DNA of 64,000 nt from Pirellulaceae bacterium (GTDB lineage: Bacteria; Planctomycetota; Planctomycetia; Pirellulales; Pirellulaceae), in assembly GCA_019636385.1 (NCBI GenBank), contig JAHBXT010000002.1:1302001-1366000 (forward strand), given 5' to 3'. The notes under the pieces were generated by a model. That model searched no databases and was not told the DNA's origin. It was given only the letters and a program-made list of their open reading frames with translations. The position numbers and the translations under genes are program-made. Of the stretch, positions 49,941 to 58,629 are shown in pieces (positions within the stretch are counted from its first letter, which is position 1; the number at the start of each line of letters is the position of its first letter).

Positions 49941-51668
49941 ATGACCCGCGAGTCATTCAAGTCGGCGACATGCGTTTTCAGCCGCAAAGTTTCACGCGAC
50001 CTAAAGAATTCCTTCGAAAAGGATGGCAATAAATCCTGGTTCCAAACTGCCCTCCGTCTACCACGTAGAGGGGCGATTCCTGAAGACTGCCAAATTCAGA
50101 CTACGTCTGGTAGGGTCGTTCGATCAATTGGGGGCTTGCCGCGGGTGGATCGGATCGCGACCGTGGCAGGTTTCTTACTTGCGACTTGCCTGTTCTTGTC
50201 GGCCACTGGCTGCGTGGTGGGGCCTAATGTTCGACCGTCGCACGACCCGCTGATGTCCGACTGGCACGCTCATCACGACGAACGATTTGGTCCAGGAAAT
50301 GCGGCTGACCACCATTGGTGGATGAACTTCGAAGATCCAGCGATGCATCGATTGATTTACCAAGTCGCAGATCAAAATCTATCCATTCAGGAGGCTGCGG
50401 AACGAATTCAAGAGGCTCGAGCACGCGTGGGCGTAACTCGTAGCGGATTGTTCCCTTCCGTCACCCATCAGGCTTCGTACAACCGAATCGATATTAGTGA
50501 TAATGGCAATCCTGCGGGCATCTCGGGGGTTCCATTCCCGCCCTTCGATTTGTGGTCCACAGGTTTCAACGTCAATTGGGAAGTTGATTTATTTGGTCGC
50601 GTGAAGCGATTAACGGAGGCGGCTTGTGCCGATCTTCGCGCAACTGCCGAAGCGAAGAACGCTTTGCAAGTTAGCATGCTTGGCGACGTGGCTGCATCAT
50701 ATGTCTCAATGCGAGTGATCGAAGCAAGAATCGAACAAGCTAACGCCAATATTGCGATCCAGGAGGAAACGCTAGCTATTACTCGTCGACGATTTGAGGC
50801 GGGAGCCATTAGTGACCTAGATGTGGCTCAGGCCGAAGCGCAGTTGTACTCGACCCGTGCGAGCGTGCCAAATCTCGCGCGTGAACGGGAGATTATTAAC
50901 AATCGCTTGTCGATCTTGCGCGGCGAGCAACCCCGGGGATTATTGGACATCGTTGAACCTTCGAGTTCAATTCCTCGCGTTCCAGCTCAGATAGACATCG
51001 GAATACCACACGATTTAGTCCGCAGGAGACCTGACGTGCGTGCCGCCGAACAAAAAGTCATCGCGTCCGGTGCGCGCATCGGAGTAGCCCAGGCCGAGCT
51101 GTACCCGTCCGTTTCCTTAACCGGCGTCTTTACAATGGACACAAAAAACCTTTCAAGCCTTTTTGAGAGCGATAGCTTCGGAATGCGCGTCGGCCCAGCA
51201 GTGCGATGGAACATTTTCAGTTTCGGTCGAGTCCTTCGAGGAATTGACGCCGCCGAATCTGTATACCGTCAAGCACAATTGCAGTATCGTCAATCGGTGC
51301 TCAGCGCCGTGGGAGAGGTCGAAGATGCTATGGTGAGCTACCGTCGCAATCAAGAAATCGCCGAGCAGCTTGAACAAGCGGTTGCTTCCGCGAAACGGGG
51401 GGTTGACAATGCGACTGAGCAATACGCATCGGGTGCCATCCCATTTCAGGCGGTGCTCGATTCCCAACGTCAGTTAACACTCATCACGGACGAATTGATT
51501 TCCGCCCAAGGCAATATTGTGGTGAGCGTGGTGCGCCTCTACAAAGCACTCGGCGGCGGCTGGAATCTGCAGAATTCCACACCAGTTGTCGATCAGGCTA
51601 TGACGCAGAATCCGGTCATTGAAGCGGCACCAATGCCAGCACTCGAGTCATTCGACGAGATTGATTAG
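49941..51668 (+). CDS. Outer-membrane factor lipoprotein, system 3
   Basis: This is a 575-residue NodT/OprM-type channel. The lipobox (CLFLSATGC) falls near residue 91, so the annotated N-terminus is probably too long; GTG at 50145, just before the hydrophobic signal, is an alternative. VVGPNVRPSHDP begins the mature protein, then the OEP repeats with WEVDLFGRVKRLTEAA, GIPHDLVRRRPDVRAAEQKVIASGARIGVAQAELYPS (read in parts) and VRWNIFSFGR. It serves system 3 and possibly system 2, which lacks one. The TetR gene follows 105 bases (186 to its preferred start) downstream on the same strand. Confidence 0.92.
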   Translation: MTRESFKSATCVFSRKVSRDLKNSFEKDGNKSWFQTALRLPRRGAIPEDCQIQTTSGRVVRSIGGLPRVDRIATVAGFLLATCLFLSATGCVVGPNVRPSHDPLMSDWHAHHDERFGPGNAADHHWWMNFEDPAMHRLIYQVADQNLSIQEAAERIQEARARVGVTRSGLFPSVTHQASYNRIDISDNGNPAGISGVPFPPFDLWSTGFNVNWEVDLFGRVKRLTEAACADLRATAEAKNALQVSMLGDVAASYVSMRVIEARIEQANANIAIQEETLAITRRRFEAGAISDLDVAQAEAQLYSTRASVPNLAREREIINNRLSILRGEQPRGLLDIVEPSSSIPRVPAQIDIGIPHDLVRRRPDVRAAEQKVIASGARIGVAQAELYPSVSLTGVFTMDTKNLSSLFESDSFGMRVGPAVRWNIFSFGRVLRGIDAAESVYRQAQLQYRQSVLSAVGEVEDAMVSYRRNQEIAEQLEQAVASAKRGVDNATEQYASGAIPFQAVLDSQRQLTLITDELISAQGNIVVSVVRLYKALGGGWNLQNSTPVVDQAMTQNPVIEAAPMPALESFDEID

Positions 51669-51854
51669 ACGGTTTCGTGACAAGAGCTTGTCGATGCCCT
51701 GAATATGCCTGGTTCTTTTAGAAAACACAAAGCACTTGGTGTGTACAATGGCTACAGAAGCACCACTGGTTGAATGCAGTTTTCTGACCTGGAAAGTGCA
51801 AAGCCGAATGTTTGCCAACTTTTTAACGTGGTTTCCCTGAGAGAGGAGCGTTCA

Positions 51855-52484
51855 TTGTCGCGCGATAGCAGCACAAAGCATCCCTCACCAGGGCGGCCGG
51901 TTGATCCTGAGCTTCGAGATCGCAGAATTGCGGAGATTCTGCAGGTAGCGGCACGACTTTTCGCTGAGCACGGGTATACCAACACAAACATCCAATCCAT
52001 CGCCGACCACCTTCAGATCAGCAAGGGATTGGTATACCGTTACTTCGCTAGCAAAGAAAAGCTATTTGCTGCCTGCCTGGAGGATGCCGTTAATCGCTTG
52101 AACGAGACGATTCAATCCAGCGTTGACCCGAGTCACACTCCACTGGCAAAACTAAGCCAAGCGGTTCTCAGCTATCTGATTTTCTTCCATGACAACTCCG
52201 AGGTCGTTGAGCTGTTTATTCAAGAACGAGTCTTTTTTCGAGACCATACCCATTCCACCTACTTTGCTCACCGCGAAGCTAATATGGAACCGTGGCGTGA
52301 GCTGTTGACCGATTTGGCGCAAAAGGGAGAAATACAAGATCTGCCAGCCGAACAAATCTTGGATCACATCGCGGACTTGCTGTACGGCATCATCTTCACT
52401 GACCGAATCAACGGCCGACGCCAACAGCCTGAAGAACGGCACGTGCAGATTATGAACATCCTATTCCACGGACTCATCAAATAG
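51855..52484 (+). CDS. TetR-family repressor of RND system 3
   Basis: The ~209-residue protein starts from a TTG at 51855 preceded by GAGAGGAG; the frame is open to an ATG at 51774, which lacks a comparable signal. The HTH is EILQVAARLFAEHGYTNTNIQSIADHLQISKGLVYRYFASKEKLF (read in parts). The ligand domain (FFHDNSEVVELFIQERVFFRDHTHSTYFAHREANMEPW, DLLYGIIFTDRING) is the third member of the paralogous set. It lies after the outer-membrane-factor gene, unlike the other two, which lead their operons. Confidence 0.88.
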   Translation: MSRDSSTKHPSPGRPVDPELRDRRIAEILQVAARLFAEHGYTNTNIQSIADHLQISKGLVYRYFASKEKLFAACLEDAVNRLNETIQSSVDPSHTPLAKLSQAVLSYLIFFHDNSEVVELFIQERVFFRDHTHSTYFAHREANMEPWRELLTDLAQKGEIQDLPAEQILDHIADLLYGIIFTDRINGRRQQPEERHVQIMNILFHGLIK

Positions 52485-52555
52485 TGGGGCGAGTCGATCG
52501 GAGTAGATTTCGTAATTGTCGACCGTTCAGCGAAAGTTTTGGCTTCAACGACTAC

Positions 52556-52573
52556 AGTCTTGACCCCGTGCTT
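52556..52573 (-). repeat. Solitary arm of the structured repeat
   Basis: On the minus strand AGCACGGGGTCAAG repeats the 5' arm of the structured element exactly as in copy 1. No matching 3' arm follows, so it is a fragment. Confidence 0.45.
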
Positions 52574-52626
52574 GAGAATTGAGGCAGTGCTATTTAATAA
52601 GTTTCAGAATGACACCCTTGCAAACA

Positions 52627-52989
52627 TCAAGGTAGTTGTACAGGGTAGGGAGGCATGCCTGGGTAATAGTGTCCTGGATGGCCTTCGGGCAGATTGTCGG
52701 GGAAGTGGTAACCTGGTGGCAAGTGATAGGGATGATCTGGTGGAAGCCGCGGCCAGATGATGTTGGGGAGCGGAGGTGGTGCTTCAATAACCACTGGTTC
52801 ATCTGGTGGAGGCGGCCAAGGCCAATCCTCGGGCCACCATGGCGGACGTGGGCCCGGGTCTTCGCTTGACGATCCTTCATCGTCGCCTCCAGAACTCTCC
52901 GGTGGAATATACGGTGGTTGTTCTGACGGCGGATCGAAGGGTGGAATGAATGGGTACGGTGGCATCTTGGGTTTGAACTTATCAATCAT
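52627..52989 (-). CDS. Proline-rich low-complexity protein
   Basis: The 120-residue protein is about one third proline with many Trp and Tyr (PPYPFIPPFDPPSEQPPYIPP, PPWWPEDWPWPPPPDEP), no Cys and no membrane segment. AAGGAG precedes the ATG and its start overlaps the radical-SAM stop (ATGA, 52986-52989), so it is a real gene at the end of the glycosyltransferase operon. Extended polyproline structure, perhaps as a surface or virion spacer, is an inference. Translation of such runs normally needs EF-P. Confidence 0.65.
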   Translation of the reverse strand: MIDKFKPKMPPYPFIPPFDPPSEQPPYIPPESSGGDDEGSSSEDPGPRPPWWPEDWPWPPPPDEPVVIEAPPPLPNIIWPRLPPDHPYHLPPGYHFPDNLPEGHPGHYYPGMPPYPVQLP

Positions 52990-53798
52990 TGCAAGTTACT
53001 CCTTTGCAAGGGACTGGGATGACGAAACGCGACGCGCCTACTAGGACACATCGCGCACTGGGGAATCGACTTGGTTTCGAGGAATAAGCGAAGCTCGTCG
53101 TCGCTCGCTGTTGGCGGGCAAGATTCGTAGTCACGGAACAAATCCCACTCCGAAATGGATTCGAGGTGGGCTTTTGTCTCTAGCTGTGGCCAATATGCGA
53201 GTGCGGGACATTTAGCGAGACAGCCATTCACAAGCTGGGTGCACGTTCGCTGCATACAGACGCGATACGCAGCGTCTGGCTTGGAGTTGAATGGCATCGG
53301 CTTGCCATCGATAACGTTGTATTGCCGCATCCAGCCTTTGTGCGATTTGCGAATGTTGATGCGAAGCTTCGGATACTGCTTACGCCAACTCCGCACTATC
53401 GCTTTCACGTCGCGGAACCGTTCGAGGTAGTCTTGATGTGTTCCATGCTGGCTAATTTCAAGTTGGCACTCTGTATCAACGAGAACCTGGGGCAACTCTG
53501 GGAAGCGGTGCATGAGGAATCCATTGGTGACCAGCATCAGTTCACTGTCGTGCCAGTGTTGTCGAGCAAGCTGAATGTGCTCCGAGATCGCAGGATTTAG
53601 CAGCGGCTCGCCGCCAAGCAAGGCGAATCGCGTTGGCTTAAGTCGATGCGACCATTGCGAGTACTCGGACTCCGCGTCAGCGACCGTTGGCAACCTGCCG
53701 GCCAAGTGAAAATTGCTGTAGTGGCTACACTGCTGGCAGGACAAGTTGCAACCATGAGCAACGTGGTACTCAAGAGCGGGCAAGCTGAAGCGTTCCAT
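52986..53798 (-). CDS. Radical SAM protein
   Basis: The ~270-residue protein from MERFSLPALEYHVAHGC has the 4Fe-4S motif CNLSCQQC (Cys17, 21, 24), GGEPLLNP as the SAM-binding GGE, and a Cys-rich C-terminal part (CMQRTC, GCLAKC, CAMC) that may bind an auxiliary cluster or form a SPASM-like site. It may modify a peptide or sugar. The longer open frame starts 13 codons earlier, overlapping the GT8-like gene. It belongs to the glycosyltransferase operon. Confidence 0.85.
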   Translation of the reverse strand: MERFSLPALEYHVAHGCNLSCQQCSHYSNFHLAGRLPTVADAESEYSQWSHRLKPTRFALLGGEPLLNPAISEHIQLARQHWHDSELMLVTNGFLMHRFPELPQVLVDTECQLEISQHGTHQDYLERFRDVKAIVRSWRKQYPKLRINIRKSHKGWMRQYNVIDGKPMPFNSKPDAAYRVCMQRTCTQLVNGCLAKCPALAYWPQLETKAHLESISEWDLFRDYESCPPTASDDELRLFLETKSIPQCAMCPSRRVAFRHPSPLQRSNLQ

Positions 53799-54795
53799 CG
53801 TCGCCCTCTTTGATACGAAGCTTGAAACGACGAGCATTCACGCCAAGGCGGATGAGAAACCGAGTAAGCACCAAGTGAGATGAGAACGTCTCATCCAAGC
53901 TCGTCAGTCTCTCGTCGTAAACTGTCAGCTCATCGGACCACGTTCCTGAAACGAGCAGCTTCGGATAAACAGCCAGAAGGTTCGCTGCGAGATCGGGTCG
54001 AAATATTGAGCCAATGTCGTAGCTCGCTGGCGGATCGTCTTTCCACTCGTTTATCAGTTCGATCGATTGACGGTTGTCAGGAAATGGCAATTCAGCCGGT
54101 TTGCTTCGCTGCCAGCGACATCGATCCAGATGCGATTTGCTGGGGCCAATGAAGTGGTAGACAAAGGATTGCATCACTGGATTGGTTGCCCACTCAGGCG
54201 TCTGCAACATGCTGACGTTGAAATCAGGCGGGAGAAATGCGATCGTCTCAGGTTGATCGTTCCACAGTTGATTGATGATCAGCGACTCATCCGTTGCTTG
54301 ATCGTTGGCTCCGAAGGTCACGATCAAGTACTGGATGATTCGCTCGAACATGCGAGCAAACGTCTCGGTGTCATAGAGATACAGTCCACCGTTAGGATGC
54401 ATCCAGGTCGGCGCGGGATTTAGTCGACAACGTTTGGCCCAAATCTCGTGCGCTGTCTTTTGCCACCCGCCGTTGTCGATTCGGTTTTGAGCGCACTGGC
54501 GTTCTGCAACTATTGCGAATTGGCCGGGTTGAGCCAACTCGAACGGCGATGGGCAGTCGCTTCGAATAACCATGTCATTGTCGATCTGCAGGACATGCGA
54601 CGGACCGAACCGCTTTGCAACATCACCACAGACGAACATCTTTTGCCAAAATGGATGGCATGGTTGCAGAGGACGTCGAATCCAATGCAACTCGGCGTTC
54701 CATCGCTCGGCAGCAGCCTCGACACTCTCTCGTACTGTCGGTACCGCACGGCGCGGTGGCAGATCCAGAATTGCGATGACTCGCTTCATTTCCAA
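53770..54795 (-). CDS. GT8-like glycosyltransferase
   Basis: This is a 341-residue protein with a GT-A nucleotide-sugar fold: AILDLPPRRAVPTVRES, then HVLQIDNDMVIRSDC, where DND is the metal-binding DxD, then PNGGLYLYDTETFARMF, a common acceptor-loop block of GT8-type enzymes, and HFIGPSK near 220. The donor is unknown. It overlaps both neighbours (10 bases upstream, about 29 downstream) within one minus-strand operon. Confidence 0.75.
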   Translation of the reverse strand: MEMKRVIAILDLPPRRAVPTVRESVEAAAERWNAELHWIRRPLQPCHPFWQKMFVCGDVAKRFGPSHVLQIDNDMVIRSDCPSPFELAQPGQFAIVAERQCAQNRIDNGGWQKTAHEIWAKRCRLNPAPTWMHPNGGLYLYDTETFARMFERIIQYLIVTFGANDQATDESLIINQLWNDQPETIAFLPPDFNVSMLQTPEWATNPVMQSFVYHFIGPSKSHLDRCRWQRSKPAELPFPDNRQSIELINEWKDDPPASYDIGSIFRPDLAANLLAVYPKLLVSGTWSDELTVYDERLTSLDETFSSHLVLTRFLIRLGVNARRFKLRIKEGDDGTLQLARS

Positions 54796-55514
54796 AGTAC
54801 CTTCCTTAATCCGTGTTTACGAAGAGCCGCTCTTAAGAACACTGGTCGATGTCGCGTGTAGGCCGGCGGATCGACGTGGATGTGCGGAAATACGTGGTCC
54901 ATCGCCACTCCAACCCTGACGCCGGCAATCTTGGCTCGCCAGAAGAAGTCCCAGTGCTCGTCGACCTTCAGTTCTTCATCCCATCGAATGGCCTGCAAGA
55001 TGTCACGATGGGCAACGAAGCAGTTACAAACGAATGCGCACTCTGCGATGTCACCAATGCGCCGATACTCACCGCGTGGAATGTGAAGTACGCCACCGGA
55101 CGAAGTGAGCAGCCGGGGCGTTCCGTCCGGATGAGGGCGATGTGGTTGCTTGCTGAGTGTTGCCAATAGATCGAGCCGACTCGATTCGAACTTGCGCACG
55201 AGATCATTCAGTCGCGTCTGCGGACCAACGACGTGATCGTCATCGGAGAAGATCACCATCCGAGTTTGCGCGGCTTCAACGAGACGATTGCGACCAGCCG
55301 ACAATCCGATGTCATATTCGGTCTCAATGAGTCTATCGACCAACGCTGCTTCGTCAGGACAGGTAAGCGAGAATCGCAGCTCAGGCTTCCCGTCGTCGAG
55401 AACATAAATCAGCGGACGGTCATCGCCACAATGCTCGTAGATGCTGCGGACGAGCGTTGCGCAGCAATGAGGGCGATGGATGGTCTTGATGCAGAATGTG
55501 ACGCGATCACGCAT
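54786..55514 (-). CDS. GT2-like glycosyltransferase, paralogue A
   Basis: The 242-residue protein starts at MRDRVTFCIKTIHRPHCCATLV, preceded by GGAGGAGG. YVLDDGKPE is the first acidic motif and MVIFSDDDHVVG the DDD metal site. VDEHWDFFWRAK is an ExxxW-type acceptor-region motif. It is closely similar to the next gene upstream (55507-56262), a recent duplication with divergence. The longer frame to 55625 merely reads through the neighbour's 3' end. Confidence 0.82.
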   Translation of the reverse strand: MRDRVTFCIKTIHRPHCCATLVRSIYEHCGDDRPLIYVLDDGKPELRFSLTCPDEAALVDRLIETEYDIGLSAGRNRLVEAAQTRMVIFSDDDHVVGPQTRLNDLVRKFESSRLDLLATLSKQPHRPHPDGTPRLLTSSGGVLHIPRGEYRRIGDIAECAFVCNCFVAHRDILQAIRWDEELKVDEHWDFFWRAKIAGVRVGVAMDHVFPHIHVDPPAYTRHRPVFLRAALRKHGLRKVLWK

Positions 55515-56262
55515 GGACGATACCTCCTCCTGGATAACGCAGTGAATCAAAGCCGTGTTTACGAAGCCCCAATCGGCGGAACTTGGGTCGGGCTCGCAGA
55601 GCTCCGTAAGGCTTAGCTGCCACATGGTCGTGGACTACTGAGCAGTCGAGTGCAACGGCAATTTGCAGATGCTCGATCTGGGACGCCCGATAGAAAAACT
55701 CCCAGTGCTCGTACGTTTTGATCTCGTCATCCCAGCGAACGCGGGCGAGCGTGTCGCGACACGCAAGGAATGCGTTGCTGACCATGTCGCACCAGCAGGT
55801 TTCACCGATGCGTTTGTGTTCGCCTCGATGCATCCAGATGCGGCTGCCATTCATCAGTGGGCTGAAAAGCATAGGCCGGCCACCAGCGCCCTGACGGACA
55901 GCCAGAATGTCGAGCTCGTACTCGATGAACCGCTGGTAGACGCGATCGAGGTGTAGCTCTGGTGTGACGATTTGATCGTCATCGAGCAGGAAGATGAATT
56001 CGGTGTCGGCGGCATCAATGGCCGTGTTGCGTCCAATTCCGACGCCCACATCGTGTTGCTCAAGGTCAATCACTTTGCAGTGTTTAGCGGTCTCGGGATA
56101 CTTGCGCGAGAACCAATGTTCGGGCAGGCCATCGTCGACGACAACGATCTTGGGTTCGCCGAACTCCTTTCGAAGCGATTGGACGAGTCGATGGCAGGCC
56201 CAAGGCCGATGAATGGTCTTGATGCAAAAGGTAATGTCTTGAATGGGTACAGTTGCTTCCAT
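55507..56262 (-). CDS. GT2-like glycosyltransferase, paralogue B
   Basis: The 251-residue protein begins MEATVPIQDITFCIKTIHRP and shares the whole plan of paralogue A: VVVDDGLPE, GIGRNTAIDAADTEFIFLLDDDQIV, and TYEHWEFFYRAS near the C-terminus, which ends FDSLRYPGGGIVHA. Its stop lies eight bases inside the start of paralogue A. Both probably transfer a sugar onto the same kind of acceptor in sequence. Confidence 0.82.
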   Translation of the reverse strand: MEATVPIQDITFCIKTIHRPWACHRLVQSLRKEFGEPKIVVVDDGLPEHWFSRKYPETAKHCKVIDLEQHDVGVGIGRNTAIDAADTEFIFLLDDDQIVTPELHLDRVYQRFIEYELDILAVRQGAGGRPMLFSPLMNGSRIWMHRGEHKRIGETCWCDMVSNAFLACRDTLARVRWDDEIKTYEHWEFFYRASQIEHLQIAVALDCSVVHDHVAAKPYGALRARPKFRRLGLRKHGFDSLRYPGGGIVHA

Positions 56263-56265
56263 GTT

Positions 56266-56712
56266 TCACCACGCGTTAAGGAGTTTGCGAGCAAGTTTGA
56301 TGGCATGGCGATAGTCTTTGAGACGCTTCGCGCTGCGTTTGATATGCAAGATCGAGTTCAGTGGAGCGACGTTTCCATAAAACGAGATCAGGGAGTTGTC
56401 GAAGGCCTTCTCGAAATCGTCAGCGGTGCAGCCCATGACTTCACGCATCACGTCCAGCGGTGGCGAGCACGCGATGCGAGTTGATGCACGCAGGCCTCCG
56501 GCTCCGTCTGGCTCGCCTCGCTTCCACGGTCGCTTGAGAGAACCAGCGGCATCATCGACAGAGGCTTGCCAATCGTCATCGCTGAGACTCGGATCAAGCC
56601 AAATGTCGAGATCACCTTCTTCCCAATCGATCCCATGCAACCGCAGTGCGCCGGAGCCGATGATGAGGTATCGATGTCGAATCTTGGCGAGGACGTCTTC
56701 CACTGGTGTCAT
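56266..56712 (-). CDS. Nucleotidyltransferase-fold protein
   Basis: The 148-residue protein has the Polβ-superfamily minimal nucleotidyltransferase motif: YLIIGSGALRLHGIDWEEGDLDIWLDPS (read in parts), with GSGA and the metal-binding DLD. It could add a nucleotide to a sugar, lipid or protein, or be an inactive relative. It overlaps the fusion glycosyltransferase by ATGA (56709-56712) and sits three bases before paralogue B, within the same operon. Confidence 0.75.
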   Translation of the reverse strand: MTPVEDVLAKIRHRYLIIGSGALRLHGIDWEEGDLDIWLDPSLSDDDWQASVDDAAGSLKRPWKRGEPDGAGGLRASTRIACSPPLDVMREVMGCTADDFEKAFDNSLISFYGNVAPLNSILHIKRSAKRLKDYRHAIKLARKLLNAW

Positions 56713-58079
56713 CCGAACTTCCTCAACTCCGGGTTCACGTGGGCGATCGCCGAATCGATCTCTTCGGCAGTGGGCTCAATGCCGAGGAATGCGATCAGTT
56801 CATTGATTGCGGTTTCGGGATCTTCCGTTAGCTTGGCGAAGTTGATCCGATGGACGGGGACTTCTGGATGCTCTTGAATGAACGTCTCGCGATGTTCAAG
56901 AAGCGAACGCTGTAGCTTGTCGCAGGCGTCATCGCCGGCTGCGAACCATTGGCCTGGATGTCGGCTACTTCGATCTTGAAGCGAACGAATCGATGCTTCG
57001 ATTGGGCGATCCACGGCGATGATTCGCAGCGAGTTACCGAGAGCGTCGGAGAGGTGGCTTGCGAATCTGCAAAGATGCGGATACCTGCCGCCAGCGACAG
57101 TGCGGTCACGAATGGCTTCTGCCTTCCGCGTTACGATCCAGGCCTTCAGTTGCTTGGCAAGCTGACCATCCGGGATCTTGGGATCGATCGCTGGGAATCG
57201 CATCGCCTTTTCACAGAGGTTCGCTAGCCCGATCGCCTCGCCACCTCCAGTTGCCTCGTAGCCACCGAGTTCGTTGCCCATGTGAACGCCCAAATGATGC
57301 ATGACCATTGCCACGCAACTTGTTCCACTGCGATGGGGCCCGAGGACGGCGAAGAACGGCGCGTCGCTGTGGTCGGCATTCTTGGCATCGTTGAAGAACC
57401 TGGTTTGGGTCCACTTGCGACCGCAGATGTTGGACTTGGTCGGCAGTTGGCCGACGAGCCAGCGATCGGGGGTGTAAACCGGAATCGATTCTTTCTCAAC
57501 GTTCTTACCTTGAACCAGAGCTTCGTATCGCCGCTGAATCAATCGACCCAGGTGATGATCGATGTGGTGCTTTAGGTGCCAGTCATTCCAGTTGAGGTGG
57601 CGATAGAGAGTCTTCATCGTTGCGCGACCACGCACCATGAAGGCATGTGTGCGATTGACGTTGTAAGGTCGGTAAACGTGGTCGCTGATCTTCTTGGGCG
57701 GATGTTTGGCAGCGTACAGGTGTTGGCCTCCGAGATAAGCTAGTCCCCAGTCTTCAGGAAGTTCGCGAACGTATGCATCGAGGTGTTCAACGAAGTCGGG
57801 AACGAACCCTGCGTCATCTTCGAAGACAACATACGAATCGATCCCTTCAAGCAAACATTTCTCCAGGATCAGCAAGTGCGAACGGTAGCAGCCCCAGGCA
57901 CCATTGCCGGCACGCCACTGCTCGGGCGTCGCTAGTCTGCGACCATCGATGGCTGCGAATCGCTCGACGTCTGGGAATGGCCATGGCTGCGGTAGTTGCT
58001 GCATCCACTCGCGCAGACGATCGTCGCGTCGATCGAGATTCATGAGGAAGCAACGTTCAACGATCTTCTTCGTCGGCAT
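56709..58079 (-). CDS. GT25-like glycosyltransferase fused to a sulfotransferase-like domain
   Basis: This is a ~456-residue protein from the ATG at 58079. The N-terminal half is GT25-like: RCFLMNLDRRDDRLREWMQQL, ERFAAIDG, GNGAWGCYRSHLLILEKCL, VVFEDDAGFVPDF. The C-terminal half begins FFAVLGPHRSGTSCVAMVMHHLGV, the PAPS-binding P-loop of sulfotransferase-like proteins, with RIIAVDRPIEASIRSL as the 3'-phosphate segment. It may add and then sulfate a sugar. The open frame runs back to 58274, but those residues are unlike GT25 and overlap the upstream gene widely. Confidence 0.8.
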   Translation of the reverse strand: MPTKKIVERCFLMNLDRRDDRLREWMQQLPQPWPFPDVERFAAIDGRRLATPEQWRAGNGAWGCYRSHLLILEKCLLEGIDSYVVFEDDAGFVPDFVEHLDAYVRELPEDWGLAYLGGQHLYAAKHPPKKISDHVYRPYNVNRTHAFMVRGRATMKTLYRHLNWNDWHLKHHIDHHLGRLIQRRYEALVQGKNVEKESIPVYTPDRWLVGQLPTKSNICGRKWTQTRFFNDAKNADHSDAPFFAVLGPHRSGTSCVAMVMHHLGVHMGNELGGYEATGGGEAIGLANLCEKAMRFPAIDPKIPDGQLAKQLKAWIVTRKAEAIRDRTVAGGRYPHLCRFASHLSDALGNSLRIIAVDRPIEASIRSLQDRSSRHPGQWFAAGDDACDKLQRSLLEHRETFIQEHPEVPVHRINFAKLTEDPETAINELIAFLGIEPTAEEIDSAIAHVNPELRKFG

Positions 58080-58629
58080 CGAAATCGTCTTCGTTGGGCT
58101 CGGGTGCACCGTCTGGGAACTTACGTTCGAACCGGCGGATGGCAGTGAGCACGAGTGACTTGGCGATGGTTCTAGTAAACTTTCCATGGGGTAATCCTCT
58201 GAGTTGGGCTTCTTCCAAAAGCCATTCGATAATGGTGTCGAGATTCGTACGGCATCCTTCCACGCCCCAATCATTCATGGTCTCGGCGCGGGTCTCACAC
58301 TTGCAGGTGTCGCTTGGTCTTGCGAACCATGCGAGCATCTTGCGAAGTTCGTTACCCGGGCCGGGCCTATAGGCTGCGATCCGCAGCGTCGTGGGCTCTT
58401 CCTGATTGGGCAGGTAGCTCTTCAGCAGTGTTTTGAGTTCGTCGACGTTTTGATTGCGTCGACGCTTGTTGACGATGGCCATACCGATCGTCACAAGGTT
58501 GACAGCTTGCGGATTCGAACACTCGCTGCAGGCTCGGCATCCGCTGGACGAAGCCTGGACGGAGCAGTCGGCTAGATGGCTGGCGACTTGGCAGCGGTTG
58601 TCGTTGGTCAGATTGGGACAATGCATCAT
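58057..58629 (-). CDS. Cys-bearing hypothetical protein of the virion operon
   Basis: I do not recognise this 190-residue protein. The first ~35 residues contain six Cys (CPNLTNDNRC, ADCSVQASSSGCRACSEC), possibly a zinc site. The middle (KCETRAETMNDWGVEGCRTNLDTIIEWLLEEA, read in parts) adds more Cys and a helix. The tail is acidic (EPNEDDFDADEEDR). It overlaps the serine-rich gene by ATGA (58626-58629) and the GT25 gene by 23 bases, so it belongs to the operon. It may be an adaptor between the structural protein and the modifying enzymes. Confidence 0.6.
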   Translation of the reverse strand: MMHCPNLTNDNRCQVASHLADCSVQASSSGCRACSECSNPQAVNLVTIGMAIVNKRRRNQNVDELKTLLKSYLPNQEEPTTLRIAAYRPGPGNELRKMLAWFARPSDTCKCETRAETMNDWGVEGCRTNLDTIIEWLLEEAQLRGLPHGKFTRTIAKSLVLTAIRRFERKFPDGAPEPNEDDFDADEEDR

